This document shows, in pieces, positions 1 through 7,791 of a stretch of 64,000 nt of DNA (position 1 is the stretch's first letter; every line of letters begins with the position of its first letter). The stretch is from Ancylobacter pratisalsi. Lineage in GTDB: Bacteria; Pseudomonadota; Alphaproteobacteria; Rhizobiales; Xanthobacteraceae. The DNA is taken from the NCBI RefSeq assembly GCF_010669125.1, contig NZ_CP048630.1, positions 2,182,001 to 2,246,000 of the forward strand, read 5' to 3'. A program made the position numbers and the translations under genes. The notes under the pieces are model-generated. The model was not told the DNA's origin, did not search any database, and saw nothing but the letters and a program-made list of their open reading frames with translations.

Positions 1-224
1 TGCGGATGCACGCACGGCGATGAGGCTGCCTGCCCTCGACGAGGCGTGTGCCGAGGGCATCTTTCCCCGTAAGCGCTGTCGTGGCGCAAGGCGGACGAGT
101 GTTCGCCCGCGCCCGCGCCGGAGTCACCGCGCCATGTGCGCCACTGGCCGGATTTCGGCCGCGAGCCTGAGCGAGGGTGGCAGCGGCGCCGTGTGCGCCG
201 ATACACTTCGGAAGAGGTTGCCCG

Positions 225-620
225 ATGAGAAAGACCACGCCCGCGGCCCTGTTCACCGCCGCGCTTGCCTGCGCTCAACTCGCCGCGCCGATCGCCTCCG
301 CGCAGGGTATTGATTCACTCACGGGCCGCGTCTGGGTGGAGACGGCGCCGGCGAACAAGATGCCCGGCACCCTGCTCGTCTTCTTCAACGACGGAACGTT
401 GCTGATGGATTCGTGCTGGGAGACCTACGCGCTGCGCAGGTGGAAGCGCACAGCGCCGGATGCACTCTCATGGGACGAGGACGGGGCCACCGTCAGCGCG
501 ACCGTCGCGAAGCTCACCGCCACCGACCTTACGCTGAAGGTGAAGGCCGGCCGCGACGTTGTGGAGCATCGCTACGCACGCCCCAAGGTCCCGTTCGTCT
601 GCCCCGACATGAAGCGCTAG
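225..620 (+). CDS. Small secreted protein of unknown function
   Basis: Encodes 131 residues. The first ~26 form a Sec-type signal peptide: basic MRKTT start, hydrophobic Ala/Leu core and an Ala-Ser-Ala-Gln cleavage region, so the mature protein of about 105 residues should be periplasmic or secreted. The start at 225 is chosen because an AAGAGG ribosome site lies about 8 nt upstream; a longer in-frame start at 177 would bury the signal peptide. The mature part reads like a small beta-rich domain (motif DSCWETYALRRW near residue 70), but I do not recognise the family. The 224 bases before it hold no gene I can support. It converges on mmsA. Confidence 0.6.
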   Translation: MRKTTPAALFTAALACAQLAAPIASAQGIDSLTGRVWVETAPANKMPGTLLVFFNDGTLLMDSCWETYALRRWKRTAPDALSWDEDGATVSATVAKLTATDLTLKVKAGRDVVEHRYARPKVPFVCPDMKR

Positions 621-703
621 AGGCCAGCGCCACAGGAACGCCCGGCGCACGCACCGGGCCTCCTCTTTTGGCTGGATATGGAGCCCGCCCGAAGGGCGTA
701 CGC

Positions 704-2197
704 TCACTCTCCCGTCGTCGGCATGACGAACTGGGCGCCCTCGCGGATGCCGGTCGGCCAGCGGGCGGTGGTGGTCTTCATCTTGGTGTAGAAGCCCACG
801 CCTTCCATGCCGTAGACGTTGCGATCGCCGAAGATCGAGCGCTTCCAACCGCCGAAGGAATGGAACGCCACCGGCACCGGGATCGGCACGTTGATGCCGA
901 TCATGCCGGCCTTGGCGTCGCGGTCGAAGGCGCGGGCGGCATCGCCGTCGCGGGTGAAGATGGCGGCGCCATTGCCATATTCGTGGTCATTGACCAGCTT
1001 GAGCGCCTCGTCGAAGCGATCGACCCGCACCACCGAGAGCACCGGGCCGAAGATCTCGTCCTTGTAGATCTTCATGTCCGCGGTCACGTTATCGAACAGG
1101 CAACCGCCGATGAAGTAGCCGTTCTCATAGCCCTGGAGCTTGAGCCCGCGCCCGTCCACCACCAGTTCCGCGCCCTCGGCAACGCCGGTGTCGACATAGC
1201 CGGAAACCTTGGCGAGGTGCTCGCGGGTCACCAGCGGGCCCATCTCGCTGTCGCGGTCGAGGCCGGGGCCGACCTTCAGTGCGCGGACCTTGGGCACCAG
1301 CTTTTCCATCAGCGCGTCACCCACGCCCCCGACGGCGACGGCAACCGAGACCGCCATGCAGCGCTCGCCGGCCGAGCCGTAGCCCGCGCCCATCAGCGCA
1401 TCGACGGTCTTGTCGAGGTCGGCGTCGGGCATCACCACGAGGTGGTTCTTGGCGCCACAGAGCGCCTGGGCACGCTTACCGTGCGCCGCGGCGGTCTTGT
1501 AGACATATTCGCCGATGGCGGTGGAGCCGACAAAGCTCACCGCGGCAATGTCGGGATGGGTGAGGAGCGCATCGACCGCCTCCTTGTCACCCTGCACCAC
1601 GTTGAACACGCCGGCGGGCAGGCCGGCCTCGCTCAGAAGCTCCGCCAGCATCAGCGAGGGGGTGGGGTCCTTCTCGGAGGGCTTCAGCACGAAGGCGTTG
1701 CCGCAGGCCAGCGCGACGGGGAACATCCACATCGGCACCATCACGGGGAAGTTGAACGGGGTGATGCCGGCCACCACGCCCACCGGATGGCGGGCCGAGA
1801 ACACATCGACGCCGCGCGCCACCTGTTCGGTGAAATCGCCGCGCATCAGATGGGGAATGCCGCAGGCGAACTCCACCACCTCGATGCCGCGCACGACCTC
1901 GCCCTTGGCATCCTCGAAGGTCTTGCCGTGTTCCCTGGTGATCGCGGCGGCGAGCGCGTCCATGTCGCGCTCCAGCAGCGCCTTGAACTTGAACAGGATG
2001 CGGGCGCGGGTCAGAGGCGGAGTGTCCGCCCAGGCGCCAAAGGCCTGCGCTGCGTTCGCGACCGCCTCGCCGACGGTCGCGGCCGAGGCAAGGAGCACCT
2101 CGCCGGACTGCGCGCCGGTCGAAGGATCGAAGACCGGAGCCGTGCGGCCCGCCGTGCTGGCGACCTTGCCGCCGATGTAGTGACCGATGACCGCCAT
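704..2197 (-). CDS. mmsA: Methylmalonate-semialdehyde dehydrogenase (CoA-acylating)
   Basis: A 497-residue aldehyde dehydrogenase, the usual MmsA length. It oxidatively decarboxylates methylmalonate semialdehyde (valine and myo-inositol catabolism) to propionyl-CoA with NAD+ and CoA. Visible features are the Rossmann signature [12 protein letters not shown], the subfamily segment [15 protein letters not shown] and the catalytic Cys near residue 280 in [11 protein letters not shown]. The last of these distinguishes MmsA from ordinary aldehyde dehydrogenases, which place a Glu before the active site. A GAGAGAGG-like ribosome site precedes the ATG. A LysR regulator lies divergently 118 bp away and probably controls it. 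Confidence in the family is high; the exact physiological substrate is inferred. Confidence 0.93.
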   Translation of the reverse strand: MAVIGHYIGGKVASTAGRTAPVFDPSTGAQSGEVLLASAATVGEAVANAAQAFGAWADTPPLTRARILFKFKALLERDMDALAAAITREHGKTFEDAKGEVVRGIEVVEFACGIPHLMRGDFTEQVARGVDVFSARHPVGVVAGITPFNFPVMVPMWMFPVALACGNAFVLKPSEKDPTPSLMLAELLSEAGLPAGVFNVVQGDKEAVDALLTHPDIAAVSFVGSTAIGEYVYKTAAAHGKRAQALCGAKNHLVVMPDADLDKTVDALMGAGYGSAGERCMAVSVAVAVGGVGDALMEKLVPKVRALKVGPGLDRDSEMGPLVTREHLAKVSGYVDTGVAEGAELVVDGRGLKLQGYENGYFIGGCLFDNVTADMKIYKDEIFGPVLSVVRVDRFDEALKLVNDHEYGNGAAIFTRDGDAARAFDRDAKAGMIGINVPIPVPVAFHSFGGWKRSIFGDRNVYGMEGVGFYTKMKTTTARWPTGIREGAQFVMPTTGE

Positions 2198-2238
2198 GAC
2201 GACCTCTCTTGCTGGAATGGGCTGCCATGGTTGTGCTT

Positions 2239-2297
2239 GTTGAAACTTCTCACTTCAACGGCCAAGATCCCCCATCCGTTGTGCGCAAATGCGACAA
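2239..2297. promoter_or_regulatory. Candidate LysR-binding dyads in the mmsA-lysR intergenic region
   Basis: Two dyads sit in the 118-bp divergent gap. The first is GTTGAA-N9-TTCAAC at 2239-2259, perfect 6-bp arms. The second is an imperfect dyad at 2279-2297 (TTGT..GC and GC..ACAA). Both have the size of LysR-type T-N11-A boxes and lie where an autoregulatory LysR protein would contact both promoters. Placement is suggestive only. Confidence 0.35.
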
Positions 2298-2315
2298 GAA
2301 CGGGAGGGTACTGCC

Positions 2316-3233
2316 GTGGACTGGGATCACCTGCGCGTCTTTCTTGCCGTGGCGCGCGCCGGCCAGATGCTTGCGGCCGCTCGCCAGCTCGGGCTCGACC
2401 ATGCCACCGTGGGGCGCCGGCTCGGCGCGTTGGAGATGAGTCTCGGCGCCCAGCTTCTGGAGCGGCGCACGACAGGCAGCGCGCTCACTCCCGCCGGCGA
2501 ACGCCTTCTGGCATATGCCGAGCGCATCGAGACCGAGATGCTGCAGGCGCAGGCGGCGCTCGGCAATGAGAACCTGGCGCTGGCCGGCACGGTGCGCATC
2601 GGCGCTCCCGATGGTTTCGGGACCTATTTCCTCGCCCCGCGCCTCGGTCGTCTTGCCGACAGCCATCCGGGGCTGACGATCCAGCTGGCCCCGCTGCCGC
2701 GCAGTTTCTCGCTGCCCAAGCGCGAGGTCGACATCGCGGTGACGATGCAGCGACCGGGCGAGGGGCGGCTGGTCGCGCGCAAGCTCACCGACTACAGCCT
2801 CGGCGTCTACGCCTCGCGCGACTATCTCGATCGCACCGGCCCGATCGACCAGCTCCGCGACCTCACCGGCCGCCTGCTGGTGACCTATGTGCCGGACCTC
2901 GTCTACAGCCCGGCGCTGGACTATTTCGAGGCCTTCCGCGAGGTCGAGGCGCGCCGGCTGGAATGCGCCAGCGTGGTGGGGCAGATGGAGGCGGTGCGCG
3001 CGGGCGCAGGCGTTGGCATCCTCCACGATTACGCCGCCCGCGCGCATGGCGAACTGGTGCGGCTGGTCCCGGAGCTGAGTTTTCGGCGGGCCTACTGGCT
3101 GGTCACCCATGCCGATATCCACGCGCTGGGGCGGATCCGTGCCGTCGAGGGGTTCATTGTTGCGGCGGTGCGGGACATGCGCGGCTGCTTCGTGGCCGGG
3201 CCCGCTCCGTCAGCTGAGGTCGAGGCTGGCTAG
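2316..3233 (+). CDS. LysR-family transcriptional regulator
   Basis: A 305-residue LysR regulator. Residues ~3-60 form the winged helix-turn-helix (WDHLRVFLAVARAG followed by ATVGRRLGALE), and residues ~90-295 the periplasmic-binding-like effector domain. The start is taken as GTG at 2316 because GGAGG at about 2303-2308 is ideally spaced; an in-frame upstream start at 2289 has no ribosome site. It is divergent from mmsA and probably its local regulator, an inference from position. Its last 24 bases overlap the 3' end of the convergent Bug gene. The ligand is unknown. Confidence 0.88.
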   Translation: MDWDHLRVFLAVARAGQMLAAARQLGLDHATVGRRLGALEMSLGAQLLERRTTGSALTPAGERLLAYAERIETEMLQAQAALGNENLALAGTVRIGAPDGFGTYFLAPRLGRLADSHPGLTIQLAPLPRSFSLPKREVDIAVTMQRPGEGRLVARKLTDYSLGVYASRDYLDRTGPIDQLRDLTGRLLVTYVPDLVYSPALDYFEAFREVEARRLECASVVGQMEAVRAGAGVGILHDYAARAHGELVRLVPELSFRRAYWLVTHADIHALGRIRAVEGFIVAAVRDMRGCFVAGPAPSAEVEAG

Positions 3234-4172
3234 CAAGCCCCGGACGCGGATGATTTCCGTCTGCAGAAAGCGGCGGAAGGGTGCGCCGGCCATGACGTCG
3301 CTTTCCCAATTGTACTGGAACAGGGCCGTCCGCCAGGCCACGCTGGCAAGCATCCGGTCCATCAGCGCCTGCTGGTGCTGATGGTCGACCTCGTCGAGCC
3401 CCGGAGGCGCGAAGCCACCGCTCCAGTTCAGGATCTGGAGGCTGGTCCCCTGTTCGATGCAGGTGGGAATCGCCGTGCCCGGCGGACGCTGGGGCGAGGA
3501 AATGGCGAGGGCGCGCAGCCGTCCGATCTCGATCTCGTTCCGCATGTCGCTCAGCCTGCCCACGACGGCATCCGCGTTATGGGTGACGACTTCGTCGATC
3601 GCGCCTATCCCGCCAACGAAGGGACGGAAGCGCAGGCGCGACCCGGAGATGCCGGCGGCGCGCGCGATCAGTCCCGTGAACAGGTGGTCGACACCCCCGC
3701 GGTTTCCGCCCGCGATGACGACCGCGTCGGGATCCCGGCGCATCCACGCGAGAAACGCACGCAGCGAGTCGATCTCGGAATCGCCTGAGACGGCGAGAAC
3801 CATGTACTCGTTGGTCAGTCGCGAGATGGGCGTCAGCTGTGAGAGTCCGGTGGGCTCACGTGCCAGCATGGCGGCGCCGATCATGCCCAGTCCGCCGATG
3901 AGCAGCGCGTCGCGGCGGCCCCGGTACCGGGTGGAGAATTCAACGATGCCGGCGGCGACGCCGTCGGTTTGGTTGATCACCTCGACATCGCTGGCGATCC
4001 CGGCGTCGATCAGGCTGACCTGCATGGCGCGCGCGATGCGATCCCATCCTCCGCCCAGGGCGGAAGGAACGAACAGCGTCAGAGGATCCCGGGTTGGCGG
4101 GGGCGCGCTTCGTGCCTCTCCCGACCCTGCGAGGGTTGCGGCCAATGCAGCAGTGAACTGGCGGCGATCCAT
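3210..4172 (-). CDS. Tripartite tricarboxylate transporter substrate-binding protein (Bug/TctC family)
   Basis: A 320-residue Bug-family periplasmic solute-binding protein, which normally captures small carboxylates for TctAB permeases. The N-terminus has a twin-arginine-like export signal (MDRRQFTAALAATLAG), followed by the family's opening beta strand (LTLFVPSALGGGWDRIARAM near residue 31). The substrate-loop Gly-rich segments GGNRGGVDHLFTG and PFVGGIGAIDEVV follow. No tctA or tctB permease gene is nearby, so it is an orphan; many Bug proteins are encoded this way. Its 3' end overlaps the convergent lysR gene by 24 bp. The ligand cannot be predicted. Confidence 0.85.
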   Translation of the reverse strand: MDRRQFTAALAATLAGSGEARSAPPPTRDPLTLFVPSALGGGWDRIARAMQVSLIDAGIASDVEVINQTDGVAAGIVEFSTRYRGRRDALLIGGLGMIGAAMLAREPTGLSQLTPISRLTNEYMVLAVSGDSEIDSLRAFLAWMRRDPDAVVIAGGNRGGVDHLFTGLIARAAGISGSRLRFRPFVGGIGAIDEVVTHNADAVVGRLSDMRNEIEIGRLRALAISSPQRPPGTAIPTCIEQGTSLQILNWSGGFAPPGLDEVDHQHQQALMDRMLASVAWRTALFQYNWESDVMAGAPFRRFLQTEIIRVRGLLASLDLS

Positions 4173-4862
4173 AGGCTCTTGCGCACCTAAGGCCTGCGCG
4201 TCGAATGCGGCAGGGTGGAAGGCGAAGGGTAGCCTCTCCCAACGGCAGGTGCCAAGGTTTCAGCCATGTAGGAAGGGCACTTACTAGCAAGGTGTCGCAA
4301 GAACAACACGAATTCGATGTAAAACGGTATCAAAATGCTGCGAAATCCGTGCCATTGTGAATTGCAGCGCGCCTTGAGACACGTGGAGCCCCTGACGGGT
4401 GGGCCGGGGACGGTGTTCCGTCTGGGCGCGAATCAGAAGATCAGCGTGCCGGCGGGCCTTGCCGCTGTCCGCGACCGGCGGACCTCCAGTATCGCGGGCG
4501 ACGGCGATCGCCCCCGTCGACGATTTCCCTCACCTTATCGACCGAAAGAAGGGTAATGACGGCGCCGATACCGGCCCGCGTGCCTCACCTCGCCCATGTG
4601 TCCCGTGTGCGGCGAGGGCGCTGAGGCGGGTATCCGCGCGATTTTGGGCGGTGAAGAGGTGTCTTACCTTCCCCGGGCCGTTCCTGCGGGGCTGCCTTCC
4701 GCAACGCATCGGCGAACAGGCGTGAGGTAGAGCGCGTGCAGGTTCCGTCGGCCGATATGGGCTCCTCGCGATACGGGCGCTTATCCCCTAAAAAGGATAT
4801 TGCAAATTGGATCCAAAAATAAGATGCTCGCGCCAACTTCATTGGGCATCAGGAGCATAACG
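4173..4862. other. 690-bp region without a supported gene
   Basis: No open frame here has coding character or a ribosome site. The left end (4290-4360) and the right end (4780-4830) are distinctly AT-richer than the flanks and probably hold the promoters of the divergent bug and dapA-like genes. The right end carries the palindrome described separately. A GGCGATCGCC palindrome lies near 4504-4513 within the GC-rich middle. Confidence 0.5.
4782..4816. promoter_or_regulatory. Candidate operator upstream of the DapA-family gene
   Basis: Within an AT-rich patch lies TTGGATCCAA (4807-4816), a perfect 10-bp palindrome, 46 bp before the start codon. A second inverted pair, TATCC and GGATA (4782-4786 and 4795-4799), sits just upstream. 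Palindromes of this size upstream of DapA-family catabolic genes are often bound by GntR/FCD or similar regulators. No regulator gene is adjacent, so assignment stays open. Confidence 0.35.
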
Positions 4863-5759
4863 ATGTGGCAGGGTGTTTATCCGGCTGTTTCGGCGAAGTT
4901 CACCGAGGCGGGGGAGCTTGATCACCAGGAGATGGAGCGCTGCTTTGCGCGCCAGATCGAGGCCGGGGTGGACGGCCTGATCGTCAATGGTTCGCTGGGT
5001 GAAGGCCCGATGCTGAGCCATGACGAGCGCTTGGAGGTGCTCTCGCTGGCGCAGGGCGTCGCCGGCCGGCGCCCGGTGCTGATGACGATCGCCGATGCCT
5101 CGACCCGCGACTGCGCCTCGCTGGCTTCGCGCGCGGCCAAGGCCGGCGCCTCGGGCCTGATGGTGGTGCCGAGCCTCGTCTACCACACCAACGCCAAAGA
5201 GACCGTCGCCACGCTCAGCGCGGTGGCCGCGGCCGCCGATCTGCCGGTGATGATCTACTCCAACCGCATCGCCTACCGGGTCGATGTGACGGTGGAGATC
5301 ATGAGCGAGCTGGCGGCGGACCCGCGCTTCGTGGCGATCAAGGAATCGTCCGACGACATCCGCCGCGCCACCGACATCATCAATGCGTTCGGCGATCGCT
5401 ACGACGTCTTCACCGGCGTCGACAATCTCGCCTATGAGGCGCTGGCGGTCGGTGCCGTGGGCTGGGTCGCGGGTCTGGTCATTGCCTTCCCGGAGGAGAC
5501 GGTCGCGATCTACCGGCTGATGAAGGCGAAGCGCTATGACGAGGCGCTGGCGATCTACCGCTGGTTCCGCCCGCTTCTCGATCTCGACGTGTCGAGCTAC
5601 CTGGTCCAGAACCTCAAGCTGGTCGAGGCGCTGGTGACCGGGACCACCGAGCGGGTGCGGGCCCCGCGCCTGCCGCTTGAGGGCGAGGCGCGGGCGCGGG
5701 TCGAGGCGATCGTGCGCGAGGCGCTGGCCACGCGGCCGCTGCTGTCGAAGGCCGCCTGA
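4863..5759 (+). CDS. Dihydrodipicolinate synthase (DapA) family aldolase/deaminase, likely catabolic
   Basis: A 298-residue class I lyase of the DapA/N-acetylneuraminate lyase family. The Schiff-base lysine is K160 (FVAIKESSDD) and the proton-relay Tyr is Y132 (MIYSNR), matching DHDPS spacing. The loop reads NGSLGE rather than the classical GTTGE, and the gene is followed by an FAD oxidoreductase of the D-amino-acid dehydrogenase family. That pairing recalls hydroxyproline catabolism, where a DapA-family pyrroline-4-hydroxy-2-carboxylate deaminase partners a D-hydroxyproline dehydrogenase. I therefore doubt that it is the lysine-biosynthetic DapA. The start at 4863 follows AGGAGC at 7-nt spacing; an upstream frame extension to 4800 lacks one. 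Confidence 0.8.
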   Translation: MWQGVYPAVSAKFTEAGELDHQEMERCFARQIEAGVDGLIVNGSLGEGPMLSHDERLEVLSLAQGVAGRRPVLMTIADASTRDCASLASRAAKAGASGLMVVPSLVYHTNAKETVATLSAVAAAADLPVMIYSNRIAYRVDVTVEIMSELAADPRFVAIKESSDDIRRATDIINAFGDRYDVFTGVDNLAYEALAVGAVGWVAGLVIAFPEETVAIYRLMKAKRYDEALAIYRWFRPLLDLDVSSYLVQNLKLVEALVTGTTERVRAPRLPLEGEARARVEAIVREALATRPLLSKAA

Positions 5760-5902
5760 GGCCGGGCCCAGCCGGCGGGCCTCCCCGGCGGGAACACGCC
5801 CGCCGGCTCTCTCTCCCGCGGTCCCTCTCCCGGCGGTCTCCGGCCCGCCCGGCCACGTCGGGCCGGGGGCGAGGGGCTCCGAATATCCCTGGATGGTAAG
5901 GC

Positions 5903-7168
5903 ATGAGCGGCGCACTGGCACTGGACAGCATGAAGGACGACGTGATCGTCGTCGGTGCCGGTATTGTCGGCCTCGCCGCCGCGTTTCACCTTCAGGCCGA
6001 AGGCCTGCGTGTGCGGTTGGTCGAACGGGGCGGTGTCGCCGAGGGCGCGAGCATGGGCAATGCCGGTGCCTTCGCCTTTACCGACATCCTGCCGCTCGCC
6101 TCGCCCGGCATTCTGCGCCGCGCCCCGCGCTGGCTGCTTGATCCGCTCGGGCCGCTCTCGCTTCCACCGCGCTACCTGCCGCACCTGGCGCCCTGGCTGA
6201 TCCGCTTCTGGCGCGCCAGTCTGCCGGATCGCCATGCCCGTTCCATCCTCGCCCAGAGCGCGCTGATGCGCCTCGCGGCGGAGGCGATGGGAGCGATGGT
6301 GCAGGAGGCCGGCCTGTCGGGTCGGGTGCGCCATGAGGGCAATCTCCAGCTCTATGAAAGCGAGGCCGAGCTTGCCGCCGCGCTGCCGGGATGGCGGCTG
6401 CGCGAGGCGGAAGGCATCGCCTTCGAGCATGTGCGCGGTGAGCGCCTGGCCGCGCTCCAGCCCGGCCTGTCGCCGCGCTTTCCGGTCGGCACCTTTACCC
6501 CGCACTGGAAAAGCGTCGACGACCCCTATCACTTCGCGCTGGCGCTGTTCGATGTGGTGATGTCGCGCGGCGCCACCATCTCGCATGGCGAGGTTGTCGT
6601 TATCGAGACCGGTGAGGAGGGCGTGCGCGTGCGCCTTGCCGATGGCGGCGCGCTGAGCGCAGGCCATGCGGTACTGGCTGCCGGCGCCTGGTCGCGGCCG
6701 CTGGCGAAGGCGCTGGGCAACGCCGTGCCGCTCGAGACCGAGCGCGGCTACAACACGACCCTGCCGCCGGGAGCCTTCGAGCTGAGGCGCCAGCTGACCT
6801 TTGGCGGCCATGGCTTCGTGGTTACCCCCCTCGCCACCGGCATCCGGGTTGGCGGCGCGGTGGAACTGGGCGGGCTGAAGGCGCCGCCCAACTACGCCCG
6901 CGCCGAGGCAATGCTGAACAAGGCCGCCACTTTCCTTCCGGGTCTGAAGACGACCGGCGGCACGCAATGGATGGGCTTTCGGCCCTCGTTGCCGGACACG
7001 CTTCCCGTTATCGGCCGCTCAAAGGCTTCGTCCCGGGTGATCTACGCCTTCGGTCACGGCCATCTCGGCCTTACCCAAAGCGCGGGCACCGGCCGCCTTG
7101 TCGCCGACCTCGTCACCGGCCGGCCGCCCTCAACCCCGCTTGAGCCTTTCCGTCCCGACCGCTTCTGA
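5903..7168 (+). CDS. FAD-dependent D-amino-acid dehydrogenase-like oxidoreductase (DadA family)
   Basis: A 421-residue DAO/DadA-type flavoprotein. The dinucleotide-binding motif VGAGIVGLAAAFHL lies at residues ~14-27, and the C-terminal FAD-contacting segment contains GFRPSLPDTLPVIG and HGHLGLTQSAGTG. Such enzymes oxidise D-amino or cyclic imino acids and pass electrons to the membrane quinone pool. It lies 143 bp after the DapA-family gene, so a two-step pathway is likely (candidate: cis-4-hydroxy-D-proline dehydrogenase). A second ATG at 5930 could be the true start. The family is certain, the substrate inferred. Confidence 0.87.
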   Translation: MSGALALDSMKDDVIVVGAGIVGLAAAFHLQAEGLRVRLVERGGVAEGASMGNAGAFAFTDILPLASPGILRRAPRWLLDPLGPLSLPPRYLPHLAPWLIRFWRASLPDRHARSILAQSALMRLAAEAMGAMVQEAGLSGRVRHEGNLQLYESEAELAAALPGWRLREAEGIAFEHVRGERLAALQPGLSPRFPVGTFTPHWKSVDDPYHFALALFDVVMSRGATISHGEVVVIETGEEGVRVRLADGGALSAGHAVLAAGAWSRPLAKALGNAVPLETERGYNTTLPPGAFELRRQLTFGGHGFVVTPLATGIRVGGAVELGGLKAPPNYARAEAMLNKAATFLPGLKTTGGTQWMGFRPSLPDTLPVIGRSKASSRVIYAFGHGHLGLTQSAGTGRLVADLVTGRPPSTPLEPFRPDRF

Positions 7169-7254
7169 AAGACCTGACACCTCATCTGGCGCGAAGTGGC
7201 GGCCGGAAGCGAAGCGGGGCCGACAGGCGCGTTGTTCGCCGGGTTCCGACGAGC

Positions 7255-7722
7255 CTAATGGCCGATTCCGGCGGGCTCGGCAGCGCCTTCATGATGCCGG
7301 CACTTGCCATGGTCGGCCAGGATCTCGATCACCCGGCAGTCGCCGACATGGCCATGGGTGCAGCCCTCGACCATGCGCTCGAGCTCCGCCTTCAGCGCGT
7401 TGAGGCCGGCGATGCGGTGCTCCACCTCGACAAGGCGGTCGCGGGCGATGGCGTCGGCCATGGCACAGGACTGGTCGGGTTCGTCCTGAAGCCTGAGCAG
7501 GGTGCGGATCGCGTCGATCTCGAATCCCAGCTCGCGGGCGTGGCGGATGAAGGCCAGCCGGCGCATATCGGCCTCACCATAGGCCCGGCGCCCGCCCTCG
7601 GTTCGCGGCGGCGGTGGCAACAGGCCGATCTCTTCATAATAGCGGATGGTCGGCACCTTGACGCCGCTTGCGCGCGCGACCTCGCCGATGCTGAAAAGGC
7701 CGCTGGTTCCAGGCTCGGTCAT
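7255..7722 (-). CDS. MerR-family heavy-metal-responsive regulator (ZntR/CadR/PbrR type)
   Basis: A 155-residue MerR regulator. The HTH is at residues 10-45 (FSIGEVARASGV, TIRYYEEIGLL), followed by a dimerisation helix and a metal-sensing tail. Candidate ligands are C86, C121, C129 and C141 plus a His-rich end (HGKCRHHEG). This pattern fits Zn, Cd or Pb sensors rather than CueR or MerR proper. The start at 7722 follows GAGGAGCAAGAGG. It diverges from the P-type ATPase across a shared 69-bp regulatory region and should activate that gene by DNA distortion. Zn, Cd and Pb cannot be told apart from sequence. Confidence 0.9.
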   Translation of the reverse strand: MTEPGTSGLFSIGEVARASGVKVPTIRYYEEIGLLPPPPRTEGGRRAYGEADMRRLAFIRHARELGFEIDAIRTLLRLQDEPDQSCAMADAIARDRLVEVEHRIAGLNALKAELERMVEGCTHGHVGDCRVIEILADHGKCRHHEGAAEPAGIGH

Positions 7723-7730
7723 TTTACCTC

Positions 7731-7761
7731 TTGCTCCTCTAGTCGCTAGAGGAAGTAGGCT
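7731..7761 (+). promoter_or_regulatory. MerR-type promoter and operator of the P-type ATPase gene
   Basis: The -35 TTGCTC (7731-7736) and -10 TAGGCT (7756-7761) are separated by 19 bp, the over-long spacing characteristic of MerR-activated promoters. The spacer holds the dyad TCCTCTAG-TCG-CTAGAGGA at 7735-7753, perfect 8-bp arms, resembling known Zn/Cd/Pb operators. The same site can repress or tune the divergent merR gene. Confidence 0.82.
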
Positions 7762-7791
7762 CACCTCAATGGTGAGACAAGAGGTGAGATC

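Noticed and set aside
413..2569. Open frame of 718 codons on the plus strand across mmsA
   Set aside because: It is antisense to mmsA and runs through the mmsA-lysR promoter region; no domain or ribosome site.
4585..4842. 85-residue minus-strand frame in the bug-dapA gap
   Set aside because: No ribosome site, no recognisable domain, and it overlaps the candidate operator and promoter of the dapA-like gene.
7761..7789. Hairpin TCACCTC/GAGGTGA that would sequester the P-ATPase ribosome site
   Set aside because: The left arm (7761-7767) overlaps the -10 element or lies before the predicted start site near 7768, so it would not be in the transcript.
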